A DNA stretch of 64,000 bases. Source: Zoroaster sp. YZ-2022. Lineage: Eukaryota > Echinodermata > Asteroidea > Forcipulatida > Zoroasteridae. The notes beneath the pieces were generated by a model. That model did not search any database, was not told the origin of the DNA, and was given only the letters and a program-made list of their open reading frames with translations. Positions 45,493-56,241 of this stretch are shown one piece after another. Location of the stretch: assembly GCA_029582265.1 (NCBI GenBank), contig CM055823.1:12846060-12910059 (forward strand). The letters run 5' to 3'. Numbering within the stretch: position 1 is the first letter of the stretch; every line of letters starts with the position of its first letter. The translations under genes were made by a program, and so were the position numbers.

Positions 45493-46100
45493 CCACATTT
45501 AATTCATCATAACTTAAGATTGTGAGATGTTTGGAAGTTTACATGTAAGAGGCAAACTACCTGTTGCAAATCCATGGAGGCCACAAAGAGCCATATGGCC
45601 GGGAACAAAAATCAAGAATATTAAATCACTATAGGAAAATGTATGATAAAACACTTATCAAAAGGAGGTAGGGGGCTAACTATCAATATTTGTTTATTAA
45701 AGTAATAAGTACTAAAATAGAAACTAAGATCATATTATTTCGGTGTCGATTATGGAACCTAGAAAATGAACCATAATTTGGGTCTATTGGTGAAATTTAT
45801 ATTAATTCTTTATTGATTTTTAATATATTAAATTTAAGTGGTAAATTTTGTTGTTTTTTCCTGTTGTTTTTTCCTGTAGGTTTAAGAGTTTCCAATATTT
45901 TAGTAAAATTGCTTGTAGTTTTTCCGCTACATTGATTCCAAACTACATCATTTAATACCAACCTGAAATGGTGTACTATCATGATATCCATATTTATTTG
46001 ATGTTGAAAGGGTTTATTTGTCTTAATTATTGTTATAAAATGTTCACGGTATTTCATTTTTAGTTCACAATTTGATTTGTAAAGGTTTATTTGATGGATG
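45493..46100. other. No gene seen
   Basis: AT-rich sequence. The minus-strand frame of 114 codons at 45797-46141 has no recognisable motif and overlaps a transposon end. Confidence 0.5.
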
Positions 46101-46104
46101 TTAA

Positions 46105-46414
46105 CCCTCCTACAATCAGTGCAATTTTTGAAACAACCCATTCAGGCCACTCCAAGCCTTTAGCTGTTGCCAGTGGCCTCCTATGGTTACCCTTCTGTGC
46201 ACTGTCACACTACTGAGATTGCAGGGTAAAGTGGTCTCCCATTGATACATTGCAGGCCATACTAATATGTTCAAACATTTACAGTGGCCTTGGGTGACAC
46301 ACAGTTGACTTTGTAAGATTACTTGGAAAGGACAGCAGGCTTGTACATGTATGTACTGAAGGTTGCTAAAGAACAGAATTTAGTGGATTGGAGTGGCTTC
46401 CATGTTTAGAAGGG
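46105..46414. mobile_element. CCCTCCTACAATCAGTG element, decayed right flank
   Basis: Left flank TTAA (46101-46104). The start CCCTCCTACAATCAGTG matches 24105-24587. The right end GAAGGG is followed by TTAT, a decayed target site. Confidence 0.7.
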
Positions 46415-46602
46415 TTATTAATTAAGCTATATATAAACTAGTGTAGGGTTTACCCTGGGCAGTTGGATTCAATCCTGAAATTGCGATTTATTTGAAGGAT
46501 TTGGGAAATATACACAGGATTTTCCTCTTGAAAAATAATTATCAAGGAAGATCATTAAATTGAGGGTAGTCCCACACACACACTGCACCACTATCAAGCT
46601 AA

Positions 46603-46935
46603 TTTAAAGGGAAGGTACATCATTAGTATTTGATAATGTACGTTCATTTCATCCCTCAAGTTTTCAAGAAATATATCATAAAACTATTACTTGAGAAAAT
46701 TTCATCTACCTGCAAATAGGTGCTAAAATGTTTGTGAGAAAACAACAAAAAATTGTTTACAAAATTTCTATTTGCTCTGATGTTTTAGTCCGGCAAAATG
46801 TTGTAAATTTAACAGAACAAGTCTTGTTTTCTCTGTAGATGAAAGCTAGGATGTTGGTACCTAAAGATTTACACCCAGTAAGTGTTTAGATTTGGTAATC
46901 TGTAAAATAAATTACCAGTGTTGTACCTTCCCTTT
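46603..46935. mobile_element. AAGGGAAGGTACAACATT family copy
   Basis: TTTAAAGGGAAGGTACATCA at the left and GTTGTACCTTCCCTTT at the right, the clearest paired ends of this family. The inside has TTTCAAGAAATATATCATA and GTGAGAAAACAACAAAAAAT-like blocks. Confidence 0.7.
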
Positions 46936-47006
46936 GAAATGTGTACAATGCCTGATGCCTGAGTTTATTGATTCACTCACACTTAAACCAGCTTGCATGA
47001 TTGACA

Positions 47007-47221
47007 TTAAAGGGACAGTTTCGTCACGATCAGAGCAGACTTTCAACAGGTCATGGAATCGTTGCCCTAGTCTACGATGAACACATTGACTGAAAATTAC
47101 TGGCTCCTTAATGCAGCAGCAATGTTAATATGACCTTATCACGTGGGTATTATTTTCAGTCCCTGAGTTACTCTGAGTTAAACTAGCACCCCGATTCCAT
47201 TGTGACGATATTGTCCTTTAA
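47007..47221. mobile_element. MITE, AAAGGGACAGT family, copy 4
   Basis: TTAAAGGGACAGTTTCGTCA with AACAGGTCATGGAATCG at the left, CGATTCCATTGTGACGATAT and TGTCCTTTAA at the right. Part of the right arm is deleted. Confidence 0.8.
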
Positions 47222-48083
47222 CATATAGTAGACAAAAGTAAATAAGTTTCAAATATTATTATAATTATATATTAAATATTATATATAGATAAAGAGTAAT
47301 AAAGTGATTCAAATCACAATTAATAACACAGCATGACAATTATTTTCTTGTCAAATAACACCTATAAAGCGCCCATGACATCTTTGTTTTGTTTAAATTT
47401 GAGTTGAATACATCATGCATAGCTTTGTATCCATATTGAAATCACTGTATCCATAATATTTTTTTCCTCCATACAATTCAATATTACCAAATCGAGGCTG
47501 GAAGGCAAAATAGTCTGGCCCCTTCCATATATTAAGAATCATTGCTAAAATCGTACTCTTGCAGCATGATAAACGTTTGTTCATTTTTCTTGTCTGGTTT
47601 TATTATCACTCAAACGCAGACTATAAAAACAATCTGTTTTGTCTTTATTTTCTCAATCATTTTAAATTGACAATGAGGGGAGGAGCGATTCCCATTACAA
47701 TTTTCATTAGAAAGTATAACCACTAAACTGTGGTTCTTTTGGTGAAGAACCACATATACAAATCCGAAGTTTCGAACATTTCTTATTTCCGTCGGCTTGA
47801 TTCGCCCTATTAACGATATAAATACAAAAGTGAGACTGTAATTCTCACAACCACACTCTGTAGATTACATGCTGCATGCATCAGCGAGAAGGCCCAATAG
47901 TCTGATAATTCCAAAGAAAAGTTTATTCCTGACATAAGGAATAAATAATGATTGTAGCTATTTCCATTAATTTACTTTAAATTCAATGAGATTTGAAAGC
48001 GAGGTTGGCCCTGCAAACAGACAAAATTAGGCAGGTTACTATAATGAGTATGTACAGGTACACAACCTCTTATATTCAGGGAT
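47222..48083. other. No gene seen
   Basis: AT-rich sequence with no recognisable motif or element ends. Confidence 0.5.
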
Positions 48084-48319
48084 AATGGGCCGGATAAATA
48101 AAAGTTAGCAATTGCTTATCTAGTAAAAGCTCAAGCAATAGCAATTGCTTAACAAGTTAAAGCTCAAGGTTAAGCAATTGCTTAAAAATGTATAAATAAC
48201 CTTCTTCTTTGACTAGCACCTGTTGCTTGGGTGAGTTAGCAATTGCTTATGGGTATAACAATGATGGGAGGTCAGTTCCGATTAGCCTAGTGGTTGTATA
48301 TGAGGCATGTGTTAGCAAC

Positions 48320-48720
48320 ATGGATGCTGCCGAAGAATTGGGGAGTGGTACAAATAGTGAGCAATCTTTGAACGAACTGTTCGTTAGTATAATCAAAGAG
48401 TACCCTGTTCTAATCGAGAAAAGTCAGTTGCCGGGGGTAAAAGACATGAAGGCAAATGCACTTAAAAAAGCACAAATGTCAATTGCTACCAACACAGGTA
48501 AAGCTATGGATGAGAAGCAAATTTAGAAAAAGATAGCAAACATGAAAGGTCAAGTAAAGAAGAAAACAGATGGAATGCAAACAGGAAATAGGAAGATTGT
48601 TTTGGTTCCATGGGAACAAGATCTGTACAACATCATCAAAGGGGATGAAAACCCGACTATTACGAAGATGCCATGCGCCATTTCTGCTGGTTTCAAACCA
48701 AGTACTTCGACTGCTGCTAG
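48320..48720 (+). pseudogene. Myb/SANT-like accessory protein of a Harbinger element
   Basis: From ATG at 48320 the frame reads MDAAEELGSG, SLNELFVSIIKEYPVLIEKS, KALKK-like AKKAQM helix and NTGKAMDEKQI, then TAG (48524-48526). The same frame continues KKIANMKGQVKKKTDGMQTG, IVLVPWEQDLYNIIKGDENP and SAGFKPSTST. The layout (ELF..I..YP.Ll.KSq.P, KK..L.NMK..VKkKtD, P.iS.mPc.iSAG) fits Harbinger Myb-like proteins that help the transposase bind DNA. The in-frame stop breaks it. Confidence 0.7.
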
Positions 48721-48727
48721 CCACTCC

Positions 48728-48843
48728 AAATTTTCAAAATTGAACCGAAATAATTTCCGGTATCTGGTAGGATTGACTTCATCACGATTTATTCTTTCAT
48801 TGTACATCTTTTCATGTTCCCTTACATCCATAAACTCGGCCAT
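48728..48843 (-). pseudogene. Harbinger transposase, N-terminal fragment
   Basis: From ATG at 48843-48841 on the minus strand: MAEFMDVREHEKMYNERINR, then DEVNPTRYRKLFRFNFENLE and W. R.D..NP..YRKLFRFNFENLEWLA resembles the start of PIF/Harbinger transposases before the DDE nuclease. It then runs into sequence antisense to the Myb-like gene, marking the deletion junction near 48715-48730. Confidence 0.6.
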
Positions 48844-49130
48844 GATGGCAGGAGTAATGCAACATGCAAGTGTTAGCAAATGCGTAAGCTCCTCATTTAG
48901 TATCTTGTAAAAATATTAGCAAGTGCTACAAGTCATTAGTAAAAGGTCTGGTTTATTTATATGCTTCCAAGCAAGTGCTAATCTCTCTAGTAATTGCTTA
49001 AAAATCATAGCACTTGCTTTTGCTAACTACTGGAAGCAATTACTTGCAAGTAATTGCTCACTTTTATTAATGAAGATTTAAGAAAATGACTAGTAAAAGC
49101 AATTGCTACTTTTTATTTATCCGGCCCAAT

Positions 49131-52100
49131 ATATAAGATGACTACCTCATGAGTAATGTGAATGGTTTATTACTTGCTATGTTTTGATCTTTTACTTGTT
49201 GACTTAGTGGCGTAGGGGGAGCGCGCCGGAGGCCACGCCTTAGCTCCACTCACCGCTATTAGTCATGCAAACAATTTGTCGAAAAGAAGTGACATTTTAA
49301 GGGAACTCGACTTTAATTAGAGGGTACGAAATAACATTTCTAAATTACGATTTTGCGGGATGGGAACGAAACAGCATCTCGAGGAAACGAAATGACCAGG
49401 GCTGTAGCGAAGTCATTATCTTTGAAGGGGTGGGGTGGAAGCGGTGCTACAAAACACCTTCAAAATCGCTGGACGAAAGGGGGAGTTGGCGTGAGAAAAT
49501 TGAAGAGGGAATATGCTTGACAAATTATGAGGACGGGGTAGACATTGTAAGGGGAGTGAACACTCCTTCCCCTCCCGTCCCCTCCCTTCCCCTCCCGTCC
49601 CCTCCCGTTCCCCTCCCGTCCCCCTGAAATATCGATGAACGAGGCAGGGGTTGGAAATTTCCCCCGAAATTAAATCTCCTTGGGCACAAACACGAGCCTG
49701 TTTGATTTGCTTAATTTGCCGACTGAGGCTCGATTTGTATACTTATTTTGCCGACTGAGGCTCTAAATGCTACTGCCCTGGAAATGACACTTCGAGGCAA
49801 CTCGGTGTCGTATCGAGGCAATGCAATATGTTTTGAAGGAATTGCACAATGCATATAATCAAAGGATCACAGTTATTTTGAGGAATGAAATGTTATTCTG
49901 AAGACAAATTTACTAAACTACTTCGCAAGAGCATAATCAGTGAATGGCGTATTTGATAACCATTGACGTCAAACTCATAGGCCTGTACATGTATCTTGGA
50001 CAAGTAATTATTGTGGTTGACCAGGCCTTGCAGCAGCTCTTGTGTGACGGTCTGGGGAGATTTGTCGGACCATAGGCCTATGCCTACTTAAAATGTAGAC
50101 GTTGTTACAAGGCAATTATGGCGATTATGCCACTAACCACCATGAATTTAAGGAAAGGTACAACAAGTACCAGATTATCAAATTAACAAAGTACCGGTAT
50201 TAGCTAAAAAATTACTTGGTGTAAAGTTGGAATAGAATCGATCATGCAGAGAAATTATTTCGTTTGCAGTTCTTTCAACAAGTTATTATGTTGAATTAAA
50301 AATCAATGCAGTCTAGCGCAAACACAAATCAATTTGAGTTGGGTGAAGATCCCAAAGGTGAAAAATCATGATGGTGACAATGTGTCTGCACTTTTTACAA
50401 TATGTCTGAAACAGTAGGTGCCAGATGACAGAATAAAGTGATGAAGATCCGAAAGGGCATAGGGGAAAACAACTGGGGAATCCCCTTGAAATAATATCCA
50501 CGCGTGACCTGGCATTGGAATAAAATAGCTAAACAAATCAAACAATCCGACTGTATTTTCACGTTTTTCTATTTATAAACGACAAAATGTAATAAGTTTA
50601 AACATTCACAGCTAGGTTGGTTGGGGGATTGGTTGGGGGTTGCCGTAAAAAGTATTTTTCCCCGATAAATCACTCGGGGTGCACATTTTTTTTTTAAATC
50701 CATATACTACATTAAACAAACAACCTCTGAAAGTTCCAGCTCATTGCTGAGACTAAAACAAGAGAAAATATGTAAAATAATTCCAACTTTTTACAACAAC
50801 AATTTTGGGGGAAAATTGCCAGCGCTGCTGTCAATCAAAATCAAGAGCGTTCGAAATATCGCTTTTATTTACAGTTTTATATATCTTTAATAAAGGAACT
50901 ATAAGTTAGGCCTAATAAACGACAATTTCGCAATTCAATCAAGTAAGAAAATATTTCACGACCCCTCCTTATCCCATGGGGAGGTATTTTAAGTGTTCAT
51001 TACCTTCAAACCCGGTCATGATGATGACCCCATTAACTCAAAAACAAGAAAATGTCATGATCCCCCGAGCTTAACAAGTAAATCATGACCTGTGCCATTT
51101 CCAATGAATCACAGACGAAGTCAAACCCGTTGTCCTTTTAAATATTGGGCATGTTTGATTCGTAGCTTGACTCTGCAATATTAGCGTTTCGAAAGCAATA
51201 TCGGAAAGGCAGCCTAACTGAATTGAGTTTCCAATCTGCAGAAAGAAGTTAAGACAAATATTAATTCAACATAAACCAGATGGTAAGAAACTGCTTTCGG
51301 CAGCAGGTTAAATCTAACGGGGTTTGCTGACGATTTACAATAGATGAATTTCCACCTAAGATAAACAAACCGATCTTATCTGTGGATTATCGTCAAAATT
51401 GTTGTTAATTCGCCTGCTCATCTTCTATTCATAGAGCTATGGGCCTGTGCCAGCTGTCTCGGTCCCTGATTCAAACAAAACATTTTATCTATTATTAAAG
51501 GCCTTAAAAGCTTGGGTCCAGCTGCCCCAAAGTCCCACCTTCGCCACACGTCTTCGTATCCCTCTTAATGTCCTTTAATTCATAGAACATTTTGGACTTA
51601 AAAAGAGTGTACAACTAATTACCTGATTACATAATTACATAATCACCCGATTACACAATTAATGAAATATATTCTAAAAACTTACTTGATGTGAAGTTAG
51701 TGATGGTACCAAACATCCTGAGGAATTATTGTGGCTGAAAAATGCCCCCTAAAAAGAAGATACTATACATAGAAGGCGCATTTGAAAAACTCATGATAAG
51801 GTACCTCATGAATTAACAGGTATAGGCCTATAAGCTATAATCAGTAATTTAAAAAAAAACCGAATGGTCTTATTGTAATGTACAACTTACTTAGTGTAAA
51901 GCGCATCATGTTATCATTTCAATCTTCCTTAAATAAAATTTATATCTGAGTTGCTGTAATTTTATCGGAAAGTTTATCGGAAATTTTTTTTTTTTCTTCT
52001 AAATTCAACATTATAATGAATAAAACAAAACATAATACAATTTCACTGTTTTCATCATTGGCAATACAGGTGGTCATAGTTTAATGTATATCTTGATAAA

Positions 52101-52582
52101 AGAGAATAAGGATGCATACTGGTCAAAACAGTTTTGCTAACATTGCTGATGTTCCTTCCCACTACAGTGGTATTTTCAATGATCAAAACTTTACTTGGCG
52201 TAAAGTTGATGATAACATCCCTTTCAATATTTGTTGTCTGAGGCGCTGTTGTTTTTAAGAGAACTTTAGAATGAATAACGGAAGGATGTTCACTATTTGT
52301 CTTACTATTGACATAACGCATTAAGCTGAAACTGTAACAGGTTGATTGTTTAATGAATATTTGATTCAAAGATTCAAAGAAGGTATAAGAATATATTTAG
52401 AAGCTGTGATGTCAACACTACGTCCTCTTTAAATGGTATACCGGTAGTACAACATTGGTATTTACGTTAATTTCAACCCTATAACTAATTTGTGAAGGTT
52501 TCATCACAATAGGCCTAGGCACTCACGTGTTAGAGAAAACAACAAATTAAATAAGACTTGTAGCTTTGCATGGTGAAGAGGA
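49131..52582. other. No gene seen; scattered repeats
   Basis: A pyrimidine tandem tract, CCCTCCCGTCC type, at about 49565-49624. GCCGACTGAGGCTC is duplicated near 49718 and 49750 and relates to 54870. AAGGAAAGGTACAACAAGTA near 50152 and ACTTGATGTGAAGTTAGTGA near 51684 belong to the AAGGGAAGGTACAACATT family. No frame has recognisable content. Confidence 0.5.
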
Positions 52583-52809
52583 TAAGTAAGACTAATTGCG
52601 GTGACACCATGTGAAATTCTCAATTGAGTAGTAATTAGTTCTGAAAAGAACTGGAGGTACAACTCGACGTTTCGATCAGTGTGCTCTTTCTCCTGAGGAC
52701 GATCAGAGCATACTGATCGAAACGTCGAGTTGTACCTCCAGTTCTTTTCAGAACTAATTACTACTCAATTGAGAATTTCACATGGTGTCACCGCAATTAG
52801 TCTTACTTA
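52583..52809. repeat. 98-bp perfect palindrome with 31-bp spacer
   Basis: The left arm 52583-52680 (TAAGTAAGACTAATTGCGGT ... CGACGTTTCGATCAGT) and the right arm 52712-52809 are exact reverse complements. The spacer 52681-52711 contains CTCCTGAGGACGATCAGAGC. The arm sequence also occurs near 9885-9970. The block matches terminal regions seen in Penelope-like elements. Confidence 0.92.
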
Positions 52810-55390
52810 ACAAATTAAATGTTACATATAAAGTTTCCGGGCGGCAATCTTTTATAGATTCGACATAACAATTCATGTTTTAGATAAAAGCACTTCAGAT
52901 TAAGTAATTTTTGATGACGATCGGTGTGTGTATCAACTTTCTATAAATTCGTTAATTTGATCATTTTGGTAAATTACCAATGCTGTACATGTGCTCTCCG
53001 TTTGATACTGGAATAGCTCGTGATTCTTCTACTTTCCGTAGGGACTGTTTGGTTTAGCATGGAATTACACAATTCACGTAGGAGTGGATCCGGTTAATAT
53101 TGACCGGGATATTGTCTGCCAAAGTTGAGACTATGTTTCCGTGTTCTTCCCAAATGGTGTTTATTGAAAGACGCTAGTTTGTTGTATTCTTCTGGTCTTA
53201 TAGTCCCAACCTGTCCCTAAGATTATAGATTGTGTTTGTTACGCCCCTGCCACTGTATTCCATGGTTATTTCTCCAATAAATATTGTTCTTTTTTGTTGC
53301 ACTCATAATATATAATTCTTAATCCTTACAAAATATTCAAAGGCGTAAATTTGAAATATTTCACGTCAATGTCTTCACCAGTTGGGTATCCGTTTTCGCA
53401 ATCTTACTTTGCAATAAAAACAAGTTATTGAAATAGAATATACTCGTTTGTCACATCGTGAATAGCAAGCCGGGGCAGGAACGATATAATCACATCAACT
53501 GAGTCTTTCTTCTTTTTCGTTAGAAAGAACAGCGTCGGAATTCGGTGGCATCATGTTACCACTTAGCCAGCGTGAAATCAAATTTGTCAATGCAGCAACA
53601 GCCGTGTAGTCGTGAGGCAAGGCTTACATCAAGTAAAGACCCTTGTTTGGATTACAAAGAAAGCTACATTTCTGCGCAATCCAAAAGCAAAGCTCAGTGG
53701 TCGTGAGTTAGTACTTGAACAGGAGTGATTTATGTTCACTTTTAGTGGTCTGATTTAATTAGACTGCATGGTTATATATATCAGGTTGTAAAGTTAAAAG
53801 ATCCTACATGGTCATAGCATGTAAGGATATTCATCTAGCCTATGAAGGTACAACTTCTTATTGCAAATTTACCATCCAAAAGCTAAGTTGATGTGAAGGA
53901 TATAAGGTACCAACCATCTTAACAAACTGACATGTCTAAAGTGCTCTGAGTTCAGAGAAACACTTATTGCCAGAAGGCAACTTTTACTCCAAGTGTTTTC
54001 GGTAAAAGTTGTGAATGAAATTATCATCGGCCGATGATTTTAGACAATAAATGGAGGGAGACAATTAGCACCATAGTTATCTTTACGTTTGAGAGCTTTG
54101 GTCAAGGTAGCCAAGGGGCTCTCACGTGGTGTGTGCTTCCTCCAATCTCAGAATTGTCTTTTGTTTTACTTTTAAATAGCTAAAATAATTATTTCAACAA
54201 TCAGATTGAATCACGTTATGGAAACAACTAAAACAATAAATGTAAGTGCTGAAGGGTGACTGTTTGACAATTGACCTTTGACCATGCCTTATGAGGATTA
54301 CGTACTGTTTCATAATATTATAATTATTATAATATTTGACTTGAATGATAAAAGGGAACACATTCAAACGTAAAGCAAGACATTGGCTTTTGTACAAAAA
54401 AGGGCTTATAAACTGGTCAACATATGCATACAGCTTTGACCTTTGACATATTTTGACCTACATATATTGTATTCAAAGTTATTTTGGCATCATCGGAAAG
54501 TGTTGATACCTGAAAATAAAATCTCATTTCTACCATATTTCATGACATAAGTCCAAGCACTAACATGTAATATGATAATAACTGGGTGTAAAAGTGATAA
54601 TTTTATCTGAAGTACTGTCACTTTTAAGTAAAGTAAAACAATATCCGTTTCATATTAGAGAAAGTGTATTATTTCATTCTGCATAAGAATGAATACAGTA
54701 CATTCAAAAACATGTTCACTATTTTCTCGTTAATGGCACACGGCCATATCGAAGGCATAATCTTTGGGAGTGTGGGAGCCACACTGACGTCAGCGGCGGC
54801 TGGACGGGGGAGGGGTAGGCACAAAAAACAAGCCTGCTTCGATGGTTTGATTTGAAGGTTTACTTGCCGACTGAATGAAAACATTATTGGTGTCACACCC
54901 CCCAAACCTCCCTAGGCTGCGGCCCTGATGGAACAACATTTTTATATGAAGCTCTCACGGGTTAGTTGTTTGATGTATATCTTGATTCAAAGACAGTAGC
55001 AGCAGTTTTGCCAACATTACCAATGTTGTTCCCTCCCTTTAAACACGTACAAAATATATATCATCCACACCGATTTGTATTGAATTTTTGAAAGAATGGA
55101 TCGGTTAACTACAAATTAAAGTCAATCACTATGAAGTTTGGTTGCAAAAATATCTCCGGCCTATAGATTAACCGGGACTAATAGAATTGCTTGAATGTCA
55201 AACATATCGAGTTATTTCGTCATTCTATCCCCAAGAGTATTTTGTTGAGATGTGCAAATTGTATCCAAGGGTCCCATCACAATGCGGAGATTGACGGTGT
55301 GGTTCTGCATGGATCAAGTTAATTATACTACCATGTCCACTCTGTCCACTGACTACTCGTAGCCTCCTTTCAATGAATGTATGTCTGTTG
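52810..55390. other. No gene seen; repeat fragments
   Basis: Fragments of dispersed repeats near 53830-53920 and 54950-55040 (GATGTATATCTTGATTCAAA, AATGTTGTTCCCTCCCTTTA). No coding sequence is supported. Confidence 0.5.
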
Positions 55391-55394
55391 AGAC

Positions 55395-55500
55395 ATTTTG
55401 ATCAGTACTCTGAAGACGAACAGATTATAATGACCGAAACGTCGAGTTATCTCACCAACGGTTCTCAGAACCAACACACTCTTAACATCTCTTGAGAGAT
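55395..55500. repeat. Penelope-type repeat remnant
   Basis: TTTTGATCAGTACTCTGAAGACGAACAG, here in part, then ATGACCGAAACGTCGAGTTA and ACGGTTCTCAGAACCAACAC. Same block order as in the 52583-52809 palindrome arm. Confidence 0.5.
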
Positions 55501-56118
55501 TGAATGATACACAGTGCTATACCACGATCCATACTCTTAACTATTCCCTCTGGATCTATAGAGACGGCAGTCCAACCAATAATTCCTTCTTTCTAAATCC
55601 TAAATCCTGCATTCTCATCAATGATGACTGATAGAGCGAATGTCTGGAGATCTCCGTATGATTACCACCGTCATCCCACATTGTTGTCACACCCATACCT
55701 GACTCTCTTACGTTTCTGCATCTCCTCACATACAATAAATGTCACCCGGATACATGTTTCCTCTTTCGAAATGGCCAATAACAAGATATACAGATAACAA
55801 TGTATCGACACAGCCCCCGGGCGTATAGTAAGCCAGCACACACAAATGTCTGTAAAATAATGTATCCATATTTTTATATAGGCTAAGATAGGCTATGCAC
55901 ACTGAAAACCAACTCATGAAAAGTGTCAGCTTATTTCACTGTTTCATTAAACGAGCAAATAATTTTCGAATTTTCGTCTCATGTAATCGAAAATTGTAAG
56001 AGGAAATTATTTTACTAAATGTTCATAAATGATGACACCCCGGACAGATATATTTCAAGATATGTTTTATACCATCATCAACTTTACACCAAGTAAGTTT
56101 GATAGAAAACATAGATAA

Positions 56119-56241
56119 TTCTTCTTCTTCTTCTTCTTCTTCTTCTTCTTCTTCTTCTTCTTCTTCTTCTTCTTCTTCTTCTTCTTCTTCTTCTTCTTCT
56201 TCTTCTTCTTCTTCTTCTTCTTCTTCTTCTTCTTCTTCTTT
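56119..56241 (+). repeat. (TTC)41 microsatellite
   Basis: An uninterrupted TTC/GAA tract of 123 bases. Such tracts can form triplex DNA and vary in length. Confidence 0.97.

Larger units (their letters stand above)
48087..49127. mobile_element. Harbinger-type (PIF) internal-deletion derivative
   Basis: The terminal inverted repeats start GGGCCGGATAAATAAAA and continue AG.AGCAATTGCTT at both ends. AAT flanks both sides (48084-48086 and 49128-49130), a 3-bp duplication as expected for PIF/Harbinger. Many subterminal AGCAATTGCT / AGCACTTGCT motifs lie inside each end. It holds a Myb/SANT-like gene remnant on + and the N-terminal piece of a transposase on -, the two-gene set of autonomous Harbinger elements with most of the transposase deleted. 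Confidence 0.75.

Noticed and set aside
49430..49627. Small ORF ending in a proline/serine repeat
   Set aside because: The C-terminal part is the CCCTCCCGTCC tandem tract; the rest has no recognisable domain.
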